Shown: positions 35,103-45,321 of the stretch, piece after piece
Layout: the number at the start of each line of letters is the position of its first letter
Numbering within the stretch: the first letter of the stretch is position 1
Assembly (NCBI GenBank): GCA_016788865.1
Contig: JAEUSB010000059.1
Coordinates: 124,001 to 188,000 of the forward strand
Direction: 5' to 3'
DNA: 64,000 bases
Origin: Leptospirales bacterium
GTDB taxonomy: Bacteria; Spirochaetota; Leptospiria; Leptospirales; Leptonemataceae
Translations under genes and position numbers: made by a program
Notes under the pieces: model-generated
What the model saw: only the letters and a program-made list of their open reading frames with translations
The model's database searches: none
Told to the model about the DNA's origin: nothing

Positions 35103-36034
35103 CACCAGAGATTCAGAATCTTCGCAAAGAAATTTCACGAGCTTTTGTAGGCCAGGAGGACCTCGTCACAGGGACACTGGCCTGTCTGCTGGCCGGGGGT
35201 CATGCTCTACTCGAAGGCATGCCAGGACTTGGCAAAACGCTGCTCGTGAGAACTCTGGGTCAGGCGCTGGGTTTGAATTTTGCCAGAATTCAGTTCACGC
35301 CTGACTTAATGCCGACTGACGTTACGGGAACGCAGATCTATAACCAGCGCGAACAGGCATTTGTCTTCCACCGCGGACCCGTATTCACGCATATCTTACT
35401 TGCAGATGAAATCAATCGTTCACCCGCAAAGACTCACTCGGCTCTGCTGGAAATCATGCAAGAGCAGCAGATCACAATCGACAATCAAACGTATCCAATC
35501 GAGTCCCCATTTCTGGTCCTGGCAACTCAGAATCCCATCGAATCGGAAGGAACGTACGCGCTCCCGGAAGCGGCGCTCGATCGATTCCTCTTGAAACTCA
35601 AAATTGATTATCCAAGCGAACAAGAAGAGCTGGAAATCCTGAAACTGCAAACCGGGGCAGGAGCACAATCAAAGGTTACACAGATCCTCACACGCCCTCA
35701 GATTCTTGAGCTGCAACAAAAGGCCGCCGGCATTCATGCATCGCCCAGTATCATGGCTTACGTTAATTCCCTCGTGCGCAGCACGCGTGCGCGCCGAGAA
35801 ATCTACGTTGGCGCTTCTCCGCGGGCGGGAATTGCTATCCTGAAGACCGCTCGCGCTGTGGCTATGCTGGCTGGAAGAGATTTTGTCCTTCCGGATGATG
35901 TAAAGCTGATGGCTTTTCCGGCATTGCGCCACAGGCTCCTGCTTCTGCCGGAGACAGAAGTGGAAGGGAAGACAGCGGATGATCTGATACACGACATTCT
36001 ACAAACGGTTCCGGTACCCAGAGATCAGGAATGA
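35099..36034 (+). CDS. MoxR-family AAA+ ATPase
   Basis: 311 residues. Walker A GMPGLGKT at 40-47, Walker B ILLADEINRSPAKT, sensor 1 VLATQNPIESEGTYALPEAA and sensor 2 near GASPRAGIAILKTA. MoxR ATPases are chaperone-like remodelers that act with VWA-domain partners. Both its start and its stop overlap neighbours by four bases (DUF4350-like before, DUF58 after), so the three proteins are translated together and probably form one complex. Confidence 0.97.
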   Translation: MTPEIQNLRKEISRAFVGQEDLVTGTLACLLAGGHALLEGMPGLGKTLLVRTLGQALGLNFARIQFTPDLMPTDVTGTQIYNQREQAFVFHRGPVFTHILLADEINRSPAKTHSALLEIMQEQQITIDNQTYPIESPFLVLATQNPIESEGTYALPEAALDRFLLKLKIDYPSEQEELEILKLQTGAGAQSKVTQILTRPQILELQQKAAGIHASPSIMAYVNSLVRSTRARREIYVGASPRAGIAILKTARAVAMLAGRDFVLPDDVKLMAFPALRHRLLLLPETEVEGKTADDLIHDILQTVPVPRDQE

Positions 36035-37356
36035 TTCCACTTCCGACGCGCAGGTTTGTACTCCTATCTGCAATTCCCCTCGCAGCGTCGGCGCTGTTGC
36101 TTCCTTATTTTCTGGTAACAAACAGCACGCTTCCCGCTGTACCCGTAATCCTGATCACCAACCTTGTGCTTGCGGCTATCTTTACAATGGACGCATTTAC
36201 CATCCCTCGCAGGAAGAAAATGCAGGCCATTCGCACGGCTGATGCAGTCATTTTACAAAACTCCAGAAGCAAAATTAAGCTTTCTATCAAATACAACGCC
36301 AGACCAGGTCGCAAAGTTCTGGCACGAATTTTTGACGATGTCTTGCCTGGTTTTGACTGTGATGCTTTTCCGCTGGAAACCAGACTCTCGGCCGGGAGAA
36401 ATGAGTTTGCTTACACGGTTTCTGTCCCCATGCGCGGTCCTTATAGACTTTCGCACGTTCACTTAACGCTATTCGGAACTCTGGGTTTGGCCAGAAAAGT
36501 CATCAAAGTGCCTTGCGAAACCCAGCTGCGTGTCTATCCGGATCTCAGGAGCGTGAGCAAGCTTATGCTACTTTCGCGCTCTTCGCGTCTATCTTTTATG
36601 GGTATTCGCCGCATCCGAATGACGGGAGGCGACACTGAATTTGAACGTCTGCGCGAATACACGCGCGACGACGAATTCAGGCGAATCGATTGGAAAGCCA
36701 CCGCCAGACACCGGCGTTTCCTGGTTCGGCAGTATCAGCAGAGCCGCAATCAGACTGTAATCTTCCTCGTGGATTGTGGCCGAATGATGACCGCGGAGTC
36801 AGGTGGCAAAACAATCCTGGATCATGCGCTTTCAAGTGTACTGCTACTCGCGCGCGTGGCGCTCGATCAAGGCGATCGCGTCGGCATCCTTGCGTTTTCC
36901 TCACGCGTTCTAAGATTTGTGGCGCCCGTTTCCGGTGCGGCACGACACAGTGCACTCGTCCAGGCCTGCTTTGATCTCTTTCCTACGCATGATGAAACAA
37001 ATTTTGACCTCGCCTTTCGCCATTTACAAACGGCCGGACGGAAGCGGAGCCTGGTTTGCCTCATCACCAACGTTATAGATGATGCCAACGCAAGTATGAT
37101 CCGGTCGCATCTTGAGGTATTGAGCGGCCGCCATTTACCGTTCGCCGTACTCATGAAAATGCGCGAAATTGTAGAAATGAAAGAGAAGGACGATCCCGCC
37201 GTCGCACAGGCAATCAACGACTTTGTAACGTGGCGAAAAGGCGTTATCCACCGATTGTCGGCCGGGGGCGTTCTGGTTCTGGAAAGTTTCCCGGACCAGC
37301 TGGAGACGTCGCTGATCAACCAGTACCTCTGGATCAAGGCAAAAAATCTACTCTAG
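36031..37356 (+). CDS. DUF58 protein with degenerate VWA domain
   Basis: 441 residues with two TM helices near the N-terminus (about 10-30 and 35-52), an immunoglobulin-like region and the DUF58 core [20 protein letters not shown] (the family signature). The C-terminal VWA-like domain has [10 protein letters not shown] in place of DxSxS, so the metal site looks altered. DUF58 proteins are the regular partners of MoxR. Together with the DUF4350-like protein this suggests an envelope-associated remodeling complex. Confidence 0.93.
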   Translation: MIPLPTRRFVLLSAIPLAASALLLPYFLVTNSTLPAVPVILITNLVLAAIFTMDAFTIPRRKKMQAIRTADAVILQNSRSKIKLSIKYNARPGRKVLARIFDDVLPGFDCDAFPLETRLSAGRNEFAYTVSVPMRGPYRLSHVHLTLFGTLGLARKVIKVPCETQLRVYPDLRSVSKLMLLSRSSRLSFMGIRRIRMTGGDTEFERLREYTRDDEFRRIDWKATARHRRFLVRQYQQSRNQTVIFLVDCGRMMTAESGGKTILDHALSSVLLLARVALDQGDRVGILAFSSRVLRFVAPVSGAARHSALVQACFDLFPTHDETNFDLAFRHLQTAGRKRSLVCLITNVIDDANASMIRSHLEVLSGRHLPFAVLMKMREIVEMKEKDDPAVAQAINDFVTWRKGVIHRLSAGGVLVLESFPDQLETSLINQYLWIKAKNLL

Positions 37357-37364
37357 GAATTATC

Positions 37365-38378
37365 ATGAAGAAGCGAAGACTCGGAACATCGGCAATCGTT
37401 GTTTCAGAAATAGGCCTTGGGACAATGACGTTTGGATCATCGTGCGACGAAGCAACAGCACTGCGCATAATGGACACAGCGTTTGACGCAGGGATTGATT
37501 TCTTTGATACGGCGGAGATCTATCCAGTTCCGCCAGAAGCCAAATGGGTACATCGAACAGAAGAAATCGTTGGCAAATGGCTAAAAGGAAAGCCGCGAGA
37601 TTCGGTTCTGATTGCGACCAAGGTCTGCGGTCCGGGACATGGATGGTTTGTTCCTCCCGTCAGATCTGGCAAGACGGCGCTGGACCGAAAAAACATTCAG
37701 ATCGCCATCGAGGGAAGTCTTCGCCGGCTCGGGACAGACTACGTCGATCTGTATCAAACTCATTGGCCGGATCATGACATGGAATATGAAGAGACATTGG
37801 AAACTCTCACAGAACTGGAGGCGGATGGAATCATTCGCGCCGCAGGATGCAGCAATGAGACCGCCTGGGGACTGATGAAGGCCCTGCAGGTGTCCGAAAA
37901 GCATGGACTCATCAAGTATCAAACAATTCAAAATAATTTCAGCATGCTGAACAGGCGATTTGAGGACGCGCTTGCCCAGGTCTGTCGTAAGGAACAGGTC
38001 AGCCTGCTTCCGTATTCACCCCTGGCAGGAGGCGTCGTATCCGGGAAGTACAATACAGGCGTTCCCGCGAATGCGCGGTTCACAAAGTATCTTGAATCGG
38101 GGGAGCGCCAAAAGAAGCAGGCTCATCGGTTCGTGAATGAAAAGACTCTTGAATCTACCAGGGAGTTTATGGAACTCGCGAAGGAGGCTGGATTGCCCGT
38201 TGTTGCACTGGCGCTCGCCTGGAGCAAGCAGCACGATTTTGTGGCATCAACACTTATTGGGGCTAACACACCGGAGCAATTACAGGAAAGCCTCAAAGCA
38301 GCGGACCTGGTTCTTTCGGATGATCTGATCAAAAAAATCGATGAGATCAGCAAGCGGATCATGTATCCAATGGGTTAG
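37365..38378 (+). CDS. Aldo/keto reductase
   Basis: 337 residues from the ATG at 37365, eight bases after DUF58; the frame is open upstream inside that gene. The tetrad is visible: Asp and Tyr in FFDTAEIYP, Lys in VLIATKVCG and His in [11 protein letters not shown]. The NADPH-binding C-terminal part has [16 protein letters not shown]. It resembles the Tas-like branch of the family. It reduces an unknown carbonyl in the cytoplasm and is probably a passenger at the end of the operon. Confidence 0.95.
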   Translation: MKKRRLGTSAIVVSEIGLGTMTFGSSCDEATALRIMDTAFDAGIDFFDTAEIYPVPPEAKWVHRTEEIVGKWLKGKPRDSVLIATKVCGPGHGWFVPPVRSGKTALDRKNIQIAIEGSLRRLGTDYVDLYQTHWPDHDMEYEETLETLTELEADGIIRAAGCSNETAWGLMKALQVSEKHGLIKYQTIQNNFSMLNRRFEDALAQVCRKEQVSLLPYSPLAGGVVSGKYNTGVPANARFTKYLESGERQKKQAHRFVNEKTLESTREFMELAKEAGLPVVALALAWSKQHDFVASTLIGANTPEQLQESLKAADLVLSDDLIKKIDEISKRIMYPMG

Positions 38379-38445
38379 GCACGAGCAGGCTTCAAGGGAA
38401 TGGTTCGAACGCGATCGCGATCGCGCGCGCAATCGAAAGAGATCA

Positions 38446-39621
38446 TTACATCTTGCAAGATATCTGGACGATTTCACCCAGATTCTCTACGTCATGCGAC
38501 ACTCCTTTCTGAGTGCACGGACATAATTCTTCGCGAGACAGAAATGAATCCTCAAGCGCATCGCAATCTGCTTTGCTAATTCCCTGCAAACAGATATGCA
38601 CGCGTTTGAAGTTCCACGAATAGTTACACTGTGAAGCCTTGAGCTCGACGAGATTTGCTTCCGGAGGAGCAGTAGGCGTGGGTGTGGGCTTCAGGGGCGG
38701 CCTGAGGGGTGGTTTGACCGGTGGTTTCAGGGGCGGCTTTTCAGGAGGAGGCACCGCAGTAGCCACGAGGAAATCTGAAATGCGCGCCGTCCGAACTCGT
38801 GAGGTTGCCAGTCGGGTTAGTAGACCGGGGAGCATCTCATTCACGGAAGGCTCACTCATGGGTCTGTATCGCGTCAGATGACTGAGTACTATCGCCCCCT
38901 GCCCTCGAGTATGATAAATGCGATCCGCCATTTGGTTGGACGTTAAATATGAAGGCAGAAATTGGGAACGCGGCTGGGTCTTTGATATCCAGTCCAGTGT
39001 ATCAATTGTCCAATCGACGTGCGTATAGCCAGCCTCCTGAGCCCACTGCAAAATCTTCTTGGGACCTTCAGGAATAACAAAGTATGAACTGAGGCCGTAG
39101 GGCATCCGAAACAATTTCACGGCCCGGCCATTGCGGGTTCGTTGCAGCGCGCGATCCGCGCTCAGTAGCTCGTCCATGAACCACTCTTTTGAGAACTTAC
39201 GGCCTCGCTTGCCGAACTCGAGAGGATGAGTATGTGTTTTCAAATGGGAACCTATTTCGTGTCCGTCTGCGATTGCGCGCCTTACGAGATCCGGATAGGC
39301 TTCGATAAACTCCGCCGTGAAAAACAGGGTACACTTAACGTTGTGCTTTCTGAGAGTGTCGAGCAATTGCCAGGCGCCGGACAGCACGGCGTCGCTGTCA
39401 CATGAGTGCGGGCCTGTTTTCTTGCATGGATGGGCGTCAAAGGTCAGGAATACAAACTGGTCGGCGTCCGGAACCTTGCGCAGATTCGCGCTCAACCGGG
39501 GTTGATTGGCGGCAATGTAGGAAAAGCTCAATAGGACGCCAAGCCAGACGAGAAACCGCTGGGAACGTGTCCAATTTTTGCTGCGCGCTTGAGCGGAGGT
39601 ATCGTATTCGTCCCTGGCCAT
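38446..39621 (-). CDS. Membrane-anchored NodB-type deacetylase with altered motif 1 and Cys-rich tail
   Basis: 391 residues from the ATG at 39621; an upstream ATG would extend far into the opposite gene. One TM (about 21-40), a NodB domain (about 57-290), a Pro/Lys-rich linker (PPLKPPVKPPLRPPLKP) and a 60-residue tail with six Cys. NodB motif 1 is TFDAH instead of TFDDG, so the usual metal Asp is Ala63 with a His next to it. Motif 2 SHLKTH keeps both His (127, 131) and motif 3 RMPYG is present. It may deacetylate a polysaccharide or peptidoglycan outside the membrane, or have changed specificity. The start codon shares CCATGG with the divergent gene. Confidence 0.82.
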   Translation of the reverse strand: MARDEYDTSAQARSKNWTRSQRFLVWLGVLLSFSYIAANQPRLSANLRKVPDADQFVFLTFDAHPCKKTGPHSCDSDAVLSGAWQLLDTLRKHNVKCTLFFTAEFIEAYPDLVRRAIADGHEIGSHLKTHTHPLEFGKRGRKFSKEWFMDELLSADRALQRTRNGRAVKLFRMPYGLSSYFVIPEGPKKILQWAQEAGYTHVDWTIDTLDWISKTQPRSQFLPSYLTSNQMADRIYHTRGQGAIVLSHLTRYRPMSEPSVNEMLPGLLTRLATSRVRTARISDFLVATAVPPPEKPPLKPPVKPPLRPPLKPTPTPTAPPEANLVELKASQCNYSWNFKRVHICLQGISKADCDALEDSFLSREELCPCTQKGVSHDVENLGEIVQISCKM

Positions 39622-41194
39622 GGAGTTCTTTCTATCAATTCTCGTCCTGTTGCACCAAAGTCCCATCCACTTTTTTACTTCTGGAAGCCTGGCCACCCCG
39701 CTCGAACGAATTATTTTCTGGGGCGGCACGGTGTGCATCCTGCTCACGCTGATCCGCCGTCGATCCGCAGGTCAGCCGGCCGCCGGATTGCCAGGGAGTC
39801 GGTGGCTGGCGCCCGGACTCGTTGCGGCACACATGGTCTCTGGATTCATTTTCGCCCGCATTTGCTTTGATGGCCTGGTGCTCGGTGTTTACGACTTTGC
39901 CGGAATTAGCTCCATGCTTGCGAGCTATGCGCAAGAGGGAAAGTGGCTGAGCTCGTGGTATTACACAAGCGCCAACGGAAGTACCTTTTTTCTGGGACAT
40001 CACTTCTCGCCAATGCTCATCGTGTACTCGCCATTCTATTTCTTCACCAATACGCATCTGGTATACGCCTGGCTTTTGATTGGAACCCTGGGAGTTGCCC
40101 TTCTGTTTTACTGGCTCCTGGCAAGCACTTATCCGGGTTCCACACTGATGTATCTTTCGGCTTTCATGACATTGCCGGTTTACTATCTCTTTTCCGTATC
40201 ATTTCATTTCGAGATCTTGTTTCTGCCATGCGCTTTCCTGTTTCTTCTGGGAAGAAGGCTCAACAACTGGTTTCTAACGTTAGCCGGCCTCGTAACACTA
40301 CTATTGGTCAAGGAAGATGCAGCGTTATATCTTGCATTTTACGCAGTCTACTTGATCGTGTCCGGCGAAAAACGAGCAGGAATCACCCTGCTTGTAGTTT
40401 GCGCTTCCTGGTTCTTCATCGCGACGCGATTCATCATGCCTGCTCTTTCTGGAGAAACCAATTCACGTTTCCTGAGTTATTGGAATGCCTCCTCGCCTGG
40501 CGAGCTGATCATCAACCTCGCGCGCGATCCAATGCAAATTGCTCGCGCCTGGCAAACGGGATATGAGGCGCCGGTTTCCCTGCTTGCATCAATGGCTTTC
40601 CTGCCTTTGTTCAAGCCCAGGTTTGTGCTCTGCGTCCTTTTCCCAATATTCACAATCCATGTGCTCAGCTCACAGCCCTTCTTTCGACCAATCGAAACGT
40701 ATTATATGTACACCGTCCTTCCCTATCTAGCGCTTGGAACTCTGGAAGGAGCTGAAGTACTCATTGGTATACTCGGAAAGTGGAAACCCCACTGGCAGAG
40801 AATCGTGCCGATTCTGCTTCTGGTCGCCGCATCGTGGCAGGCCAGTTTGAAAAAGACCATTCCCCAGACAAGTCTACCGGATGGAGCAAAAGGACGCATG
40901 GCGCGCGCATTGCTCACCAGGATCGAACCAGGTGCACTCTTGCGAACACATGCTTTCCTTGCCGCACAGGCTCCCGTCAATGTCCGTACGAATAACCTGA
41001 AGCACCCAGAAAGCGCAGATTACCTTTTGCTCGAACCGGGCAGGTCGAGTCCGCAGGGAGAATCGCCGGAAGAAGTGGAGCACGCCATTGCAATAGCTCA
41101 GAAATCCGGCAAATTGATCGCTCGGGACGGTCCGTTCTTGCTATACAGAATGGGCAGTCAGACGAACGAAAATCTGCCAGAGGGGTCCAGGTAA
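39620..41194 (+). CDS. DUF2079 polytopic membrane protein (GT-C-like)
   Basis: 524 residues with about ten TM helices. The family pattern is seen in LGVYDFAGISSMLASYAQEG (normally FDLGIFDQ) and FLGHHFSPMLIVYSPFYFF. DUF2079 proteins have the GT-C glycosyltransferase layout and probably use lipid-linked sugars. A soluble C-terminal region of about 100 residues follows. The ATG at 39620 has no nearby ribosome binding site. It starts in the same CCATGG as the deacetylase on the other strand, so both promoters must lie inside the opposite gene. Both products suggest work on an envelope polysaccharide. Confidence 0.85.
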   Translation: MEFFLSILVLLHQSPIHFFTSGSLATPLERIIFWGGTVCILLTLIRRRSAGQPAAGLPGSRWLAPGLVAAHMVSGFIFARICFDGLVLGVYDFAGISSMLASYAQEGKWLSSWYYTSANGSTFFLGHHFSPMLIVYSPFYFFTNTHLVYAWLLIGTLGVALLFYWLLASTYPGSTLMYLSAFMTLPVYYLFSVSFHFEILFLPCAFLFLLGRRLNNWFLTLAGLVTLLLVKEDAALYLAFYAVYLIVSGEKRAGITLLVVCASWFFIATRFIMPALSGETNSRFLSYWNASSPGELIINLARDPMQIARAWQTGYEAPVSLLASMAFLPLFKPRFVLCVLFPIFTIHVLSSQPFFRPIETYYMYTVLPYLALGTLEGAEVLIGILGKWKPHWQRIVPILLLVAASWQASLKKTIPQTSLPDGAKGRMARALLTRIEPGALLRTHAFLAAQAPVNVRTNNLKHPESADYLLLEPGRSSPQGESPEEVEHAIAIAQKSGKLIARDGPFLLYRMGSQTNENLPEGSR

Positions 41195-41244
41195 TCGCCA
41201 TTCAGGTGAATTGACAGAGCGGCCCTTTCAGAAAGGATGCCCGC

Positions 41245-43485
41245 GTGAGTGAACTATATTCAGAAAAAGAAATTACCGTCGCTGACGCGCTCGATCACGG
41301 ACTGACGGAAGAAGAGTTTGAAAAAATCGAAGGGTATCTGGGCCGCAGGCCAACGGTCACGGAGCTTGGAATATACTCCGGGCTCTGGTCAGAGCATTGC
41401 AGTTATAAGAATTCCATTCTACTATTGAAGACCTTGCCGACTGAATCCACCAGGCTTGCAGCCAAGACAGGGGAAGAGAACGCCGGCGCACTGGACATTG
41501 GCGATGGGCTATGCGTAGTTTTCAAGATTGAAAGCCACAATCATCCAACCGCCGTCGAACCTTACCAGGGCGCAGCCACCGGAGTGGGCGGAATCATGCG
41601 TGACATCTTCACCATGGGGGCAAGACCCATCTGTTCACTCAACTCGCTTAGATTTGGTCCCCCAACAGACAAACGAAACCGTTATCTGCTCACGCGCGCT
41701 GTGAAAGGAATCGGCGATTACGGAAATAGCCTTGGCGTCCCGGTAAGCGGTGGCGAAATATTGTTCGATGAAAGTTATTCGCGGAACTGCCTCGTGAATG
41801 CGATGACGGTGGGAATCGTCAGACGTGATAGAATGGTTAAGGCCACAGCGGCGGGGAAAGGGAATCCCGTTTTCTACGTTGGAGCCAAGACCGGTCGCGA
41901 CGGAATTCATGGAGCCAGCTTTGCCAGTCAGGATCTGTCCCAGGAATCGGAAAGCCGCAGAAGCGCCGTTCAAGTCGGAGATCCCTTCATGGAAAAACTT
42001 CTCATGGAAGCTTCGCTTGAGTTGGCGCAAACCGATTCATTCATCGGGATGCAAGACATGGGAGCGGCGGGGCTTTCATGCGCGTCTTCCGAGATGAGCG
42101 CCAAAGGCAACGTGGGCATGGACCTGAATCTGGACCTCGTGCCCCTTCGTGAAAAAGGAATGAACGCCTATGAAATCATGCTCTCAGAATCGCAGGAGCG
42201 TATGCTTGTTGTCGGCAAATTGGGGCAGGAAAAGACAATAACGGATATATTCCATCGCTGGGGATTGGATGCAGTTCAAATTGGCACTGTCACCGATGAC
42301 GGCAAACTGAACATTCGCTGGCAGAACAAGCATTGTGCAAGCATTCCCGCTTCCAGCCTGGTGCTGGGAGGTGGGGCACCTCGCTACAAGCGCGAGACCA
42401 GGAAGCCAGAGTATCTCGAAACAAAACGCAAGGGCAGCGAGGTCCAACATCCTGCTCCGGTCGATGCGTTAATTGGACTTCTATCATCGCCTAACGTTTG
42501 CTCCAGAAGACCGGTCGTTGAGCAATACGATGCGGAAGTTGGCCTGGGCCGCGTTCTGGGACCTGGCGGAGACGGAGGGGTGGCGCGAGTTCCTGGTAGT
42601 CGCAAGGGAATCGCAGTTTCAACGGATTGCAATAGTCGATTTACGTATTTGAATCCCCGTCAGGGCGCCGCGTTAGCCGTGTTCGAATCTGCGCGAAATG
42701 TTGCAGTAACAGGCGCGCTTCCGATAGGGATTACAAATTGCCTGAACTTTGGAAACCCAAAGATTCCGGAAAACTATTACGTCTTCAGCGAGTGCATAGG
42801 CGGCATGGCAGATGCTTGCCGGGCTCTGGGAATTCCTGTTACTGGCGGAAACGTTTCATTCTACAATGAAAGCGAAGAGGGACCAATCCTGCCAACACCA
42901 ACAATCGGAATGGTGGGTCTAATCGAAAACGTCGACAAGGCTGTTCCCGCGTGGTTTCAAAAACCGGGCGATGAGATACTCCTCATTGGCAACTTTGCGC
43001 CGGTTCTTGGCGGCAGCGAGTATCTGAAGTTGTATGCCGGCAAAATCGACGGAGAAATCCCGCGAGTAAACGCTGACGCTGAAGTCGCCCTGGTTCAATT
43101 TCTCGTCAAAGCCGCTGAGTCGGGGCTCCTTGCCTCCGCAAAAGACCTTTCCCTCGGTGGGTTGGCCTGCGCCTTGAGTAAGAGCATACTGAGCAAGAAC
43201 CTTGACCCACGCGGTCGCAAAGCTTCCGCCACCGGTTTTCACATTACATCGAGCCACTTTTCCGACAATGTGGCCTGGTTCGGTGAAACCGCTGGCTGCG
43301 CTATCGTCAGCGTTTCACCGGATAACGTTCCGAATATTCTGAAGATAGCCGCAGATGCAAACGTCCCGGCGCAAAGGATTGGAAATACCACAGGCGACGG
43401 CGAATTGAACTTTGGTAAATTCAAAGCAACAACAGCCCAGGCCTCTGAAGCATTTGAAAAAGGACTGGTGCAAATTTTCGCCTGA
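41245..43485 (+). CDS. purL: Phosphoribosylformylglycinamidine synthase subunit PurL (small type)
   Basis: 746 residues, the length of the small PurL that needs PurS and PurQ. Start is GTG at 41245 with AAGGA upstream. Motifs include [45 protein letters not shown] and the C-terminal [16 protein letters not shown]. It makes FGAM from FGAR with ATP and ammonia delivered from PurQ. purS and purQ are not in the window. The gene stands alone between the DUF2079 gene and a convergent unit. Confidence 0.98.
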   Translation: MSELYSEKEITVADALDHGLTEEEFEKIEGYLGRRPTVTELGIYSGLWSEHCSYKNSILLLKTLPTESTRLAAKTGEENAGALDIGDGLCVVFKIESHNHPTAVEPYQGAATGVGGIMRDIFTMGARPICSLNSLRFGPPTDKRNRYLLTRAVKGIGDYGNSLGVPVSGGEILFDESYSRNCLVNAMTVGIVRRDRMVKATAAGKGNPVFYVGAKTGRDGIHGASFASQDLSQESESRRSAVQVGDPFMEKLLMEASLELAQTDSFIGMQDMGAAGLSCASSEMSAKGNVGMDLNLDLVPLREKGMNAYEIMLSESQERMLVVGKLGQEKTITDIFHRWGLDAVQIGTVTDDGKLNIRWQNKHCASIPASSLVLGGGAPRYKRETRKPEYLETKRKGSEVQHPAPVDALIGLLSSPNVCSRRPVVEQYDAEVGLGRVLGPGGDGGVARVPGSRKGIAVSTDCNSRFTYLNPRQGAALAVFESARNVAVTGALPIGITNCLNFGNPKIPENYYVFSECIGGMADACRALGIPVTGGNVSFYNESEEGPILPTPTIGMVGLIENVDKAVPAWFQKPGDEILLIGNFAPVLGGSEYLKLYAGKIDGEIPRVNADAEVALVQFLVKAAESGLLASAKDLSLGGLACALSKSILSKNLDPRGRKASATGFHITSSHFSDNVAWFGETAGCAIVSVSPDNVPNILKIAADANVPAQRIGNTTGDGELNFGKFKATTAQASEAFEKGLVQIFA

Positions 43486-43534
43486 TGAACCAAACCCGCA
43501 ACCTGGGATCAGGCAAAAAGCGGCGGCATCGCGA

Positions 43535-43897
43535 CTATTCCGTTTTATTGTTGTCCTGAAGCAATCCAGAGCGAAGGCCGCAGATTGTAACTGGTTCGAT
43601 TAACTTTAAGGCTGACGGGTCCGTCTTCTTTAGCTTGTCGTTGCCTATTTCAATGAACGTGAGCATCAACCTTGCAAATGTCACGCCCTTCTCCCAGCCA
43701 TCCACGGTACAACTGCAAAAAGAATCTCGCTGCTCCAGAGTCAGCGGTTGCGGGGCGCCCTCCGACATTTTTGGCCACATGCTTTCTCGACAGATGTACA
43801 TTGACACTTCGCGCTCTTCCGCATTGAATTTCTTTTCCTGGGCAGGCAACGCGCCAGCCAAGAGAAGCATCAGTGTGGCACCAGCAAGCTTTTTCAT
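43535..43897 (-). CDS. Small exported protein with four cysteines
   Basis: 120 residues with a clear signal peptide (KKLAGATLMLLLAGALPAQ). The mature part has Cys in SMYICRESMWP, a CSC pair in RDSFCSCTVDGW and one in VTICGLRSG, probably two disulfides. Family unknown. It follows a diguanylate cyclase gene with a four-base overlap, so it is likely translated together with it; that would be an unusual pair. Confidence 0.75.
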   Translation of the reverse strand: MKKLAGATLMLLLAGALPAQEKKFNAEEREVSMYICRESMWPKMSEGAPQPLTLEQRDSFCSCTVDGWEKGVTFARLMLTFIEIGNDKLKKTDPSALKLIEPVTICGLRSGLLQDNNKTE

Positions 43898-44901
43898 TCT
43901 TTGACCTCGTCCGCAAGAATCACGCGATTCTTGCCGCTATTCTTCGCGACGAACATTGCCTTGTCGGCCATACGGAAAAGCTCCTTGGCTTCCGATGCAT
44001 GCTCAGGAAATCCCGACACGCCGCCGCTGGCGGTAATGGCGCCTGCAAAAAAATTCAACTTCCGAACATCTTCAAGAAAACGATCCACAACCAACAGCGC
44101 GTTGCGACTGTTAGTCTGTGGCAGGACGATCACGAACTCTTCTCCACCGTAGCGGCAGACAATATCCTCGGTGCGGAAAGCAGTCCGCAATTGAGCACTG
44201 AAGGTGCGTAGAACTTCATCTCCAACAGCATGCCCATACACGTCGTTGAACTGCTTGAAATTATCAATATCAAGAACTGCAATCGAGAGATCGTGTGAGT
44301 GGCGCCGGGCACGATTGAATTCACGAATTAAGCAACGATCAAAATAGCGGCGATTGTAGACGTTGGTCAGCTCATCCATGAGCGAATTCTTAACCATTTC
44401 ATCATACAGGCTAATCTCGAGGATGACCGGGCTTTTGAGCAAGCGGTTCAAGTTGATGAAATAGTCCATCATGGCTACGCGAAAGCCAATTGCGCGACCG
44501 AGAGCGCGGCTGAGCGATTCGCAGTGCTTTAGTATCTCAGACCAGTGGTGCATTGCCTCATTTGCTTCAAATTCATGATGCAATAGAACTCGGAAGAGGT
44601 TGATAAAGAACCCAGTGTCGGAATTCTTTCTGATTTCTTCTAGCTCGTTGAGAATGTGCAACTCATTTGCTGGATCTTCATGAAGCACGCTGCGAATCTT
44701 GCTTTCCAGCGTTGCCTTTTCGGTTTCTAGCTCCCTGACCTGGTCATGCAGACGGAGCAATTCTTCTCTGGAAAGTTTCTCAACCTCTTCATGCGCGGAA
44801 ATGAGACGATTTGCCTCAATTAGCTCGCGGTGACTCAGGTCAGAGAGTTTTTCGTAGGCTTCAAGCGTGCGCTTCAGTTGATTAACGTCTTCCGATTCCA
44901 T
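43894..44901 (-). CDS. Diguanylate cyclase (GGDEF) with helical N-terminal domain
   Basis: 335 residues, soluble. The N-terminal 110 residues form a coiled coil rich in Glu and Leu (LSHRELIEANRLISAHEEVE), a helical region follows and the GGDEF domain begins with DELTNVYNRRYFD. The active site is GGEEF (about 251-255). The inhibitory I-site RTED sits five residues before it, so product inhibition is expected. No REC, PAS or membrane input is seen; the sensor part is unrecognised. It makes c-di-GMP. No EAL or HD-GYP gene is nearby. Confidence 0.93.
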   Translation of the reverse strand: MESEDVNQLKRTLEAYEKLSDLSHRELIEANRLISAHEEVEKLSREELLRLHDQVRELETEKATLESKIRSVLHEDPANELHILNELEEIRKNSDTGFFINLFRVLLHHEFEANEAMHHWSEILKHCESLSRALGRAIGFRVAMMDYFINLNRLLKSPVILEISLYDEMVKNSLMDELTNVYNRRYFDRCLIREFNRARRHSHDLSIAVLDIDNFKQFNDVYGHAVGDEVLRTFSAQLRTAFRTEDIVCRYGGEEFVIVLPQTNSRNALLVVDRFLEDVRKLNFFAGAITASGGVSGFPEHASEAKELFRMADKAMFVAKNSGKNRVILADEVKE

Positions 44902-44961
44902 GCGAGAGAAATTAAAGTTTTTTTAGTGGTTTTTTTTGACATCCCTTTTTCCTTCAGCCAG

Positions 44962-45306
44962 GTGAAAGAAGTAAGCCTTTATATACTGTCCGCGCTTTTC
45001 ATTTTCGCGGGAATCATGCATTTCATTAAGCCTCGCATGTATCTCATGATGATGCCGCCCTGGCTTCCGGCGCACAAGGCCATGAACTACATCAGTGGCG
45101 CAGCGGAAATCGCCCTGGGAGCTCTACTTCTTTGGCCAGCCTATAGCTCATGGGCTGCATGGGGTTTGATTGCACTGTTGGTGGCCGTGTTCCCGGCTAA
45201 CGTCTATATGCTGACCAGTGGGAAGTTCAAGATTCCGCGCCCGCTGTTGATTCTGCGCCTGCCACTCCAGGCGGTTTTGATCGCCTGGGTGTACTGGCAT
45301 ACCTGA
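44962..45306 (+). CDS. DoxX-family small membrane protein
   Basis: 114 residues from a GTG at 44962. Four TM helices, with IFAGIMHFIKPRMYLMMMP and MNYISGAAEIALGALLL typical of the DoxX-like family. The frame is open upstream into the diguanylate cyclase gene, so the start is uncertain. The roughly 60 bases between the two divergent genes contain two T tracts. Function unknown; some DoxX proteins take part in thiosulfate or quinone chemistry. Confidence 0.85.
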   Translation: MKEVSLYILSALFIFAGIMHFIKPRMYLMMMPPWLPAHKAMNYISGAAEIALGALLLWPAYSSWAAWGLIALLVAVFPANVYMLTSGKFKIPRPLLILRLPLQAVLIAWVYWHT

Positions 45307-45321
45307 TCGCGTAATCCGGGA

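Noticed and set aside
38411..38424. Overlapping GCGATCGC octamers between the aldo/keto reductase and deacetylase genes
   Set aside because: Resembles HIP1-type palindromes, but only this spot was noticed, so no repeat family can be claimed.
44917..44941. T tracts with TTGACA between the diguanylate cyclase and DoxX genes
   Set aside because: A -35-like TTGACA is present but no -10 at proper spacing was found, so I do not call a promoter.
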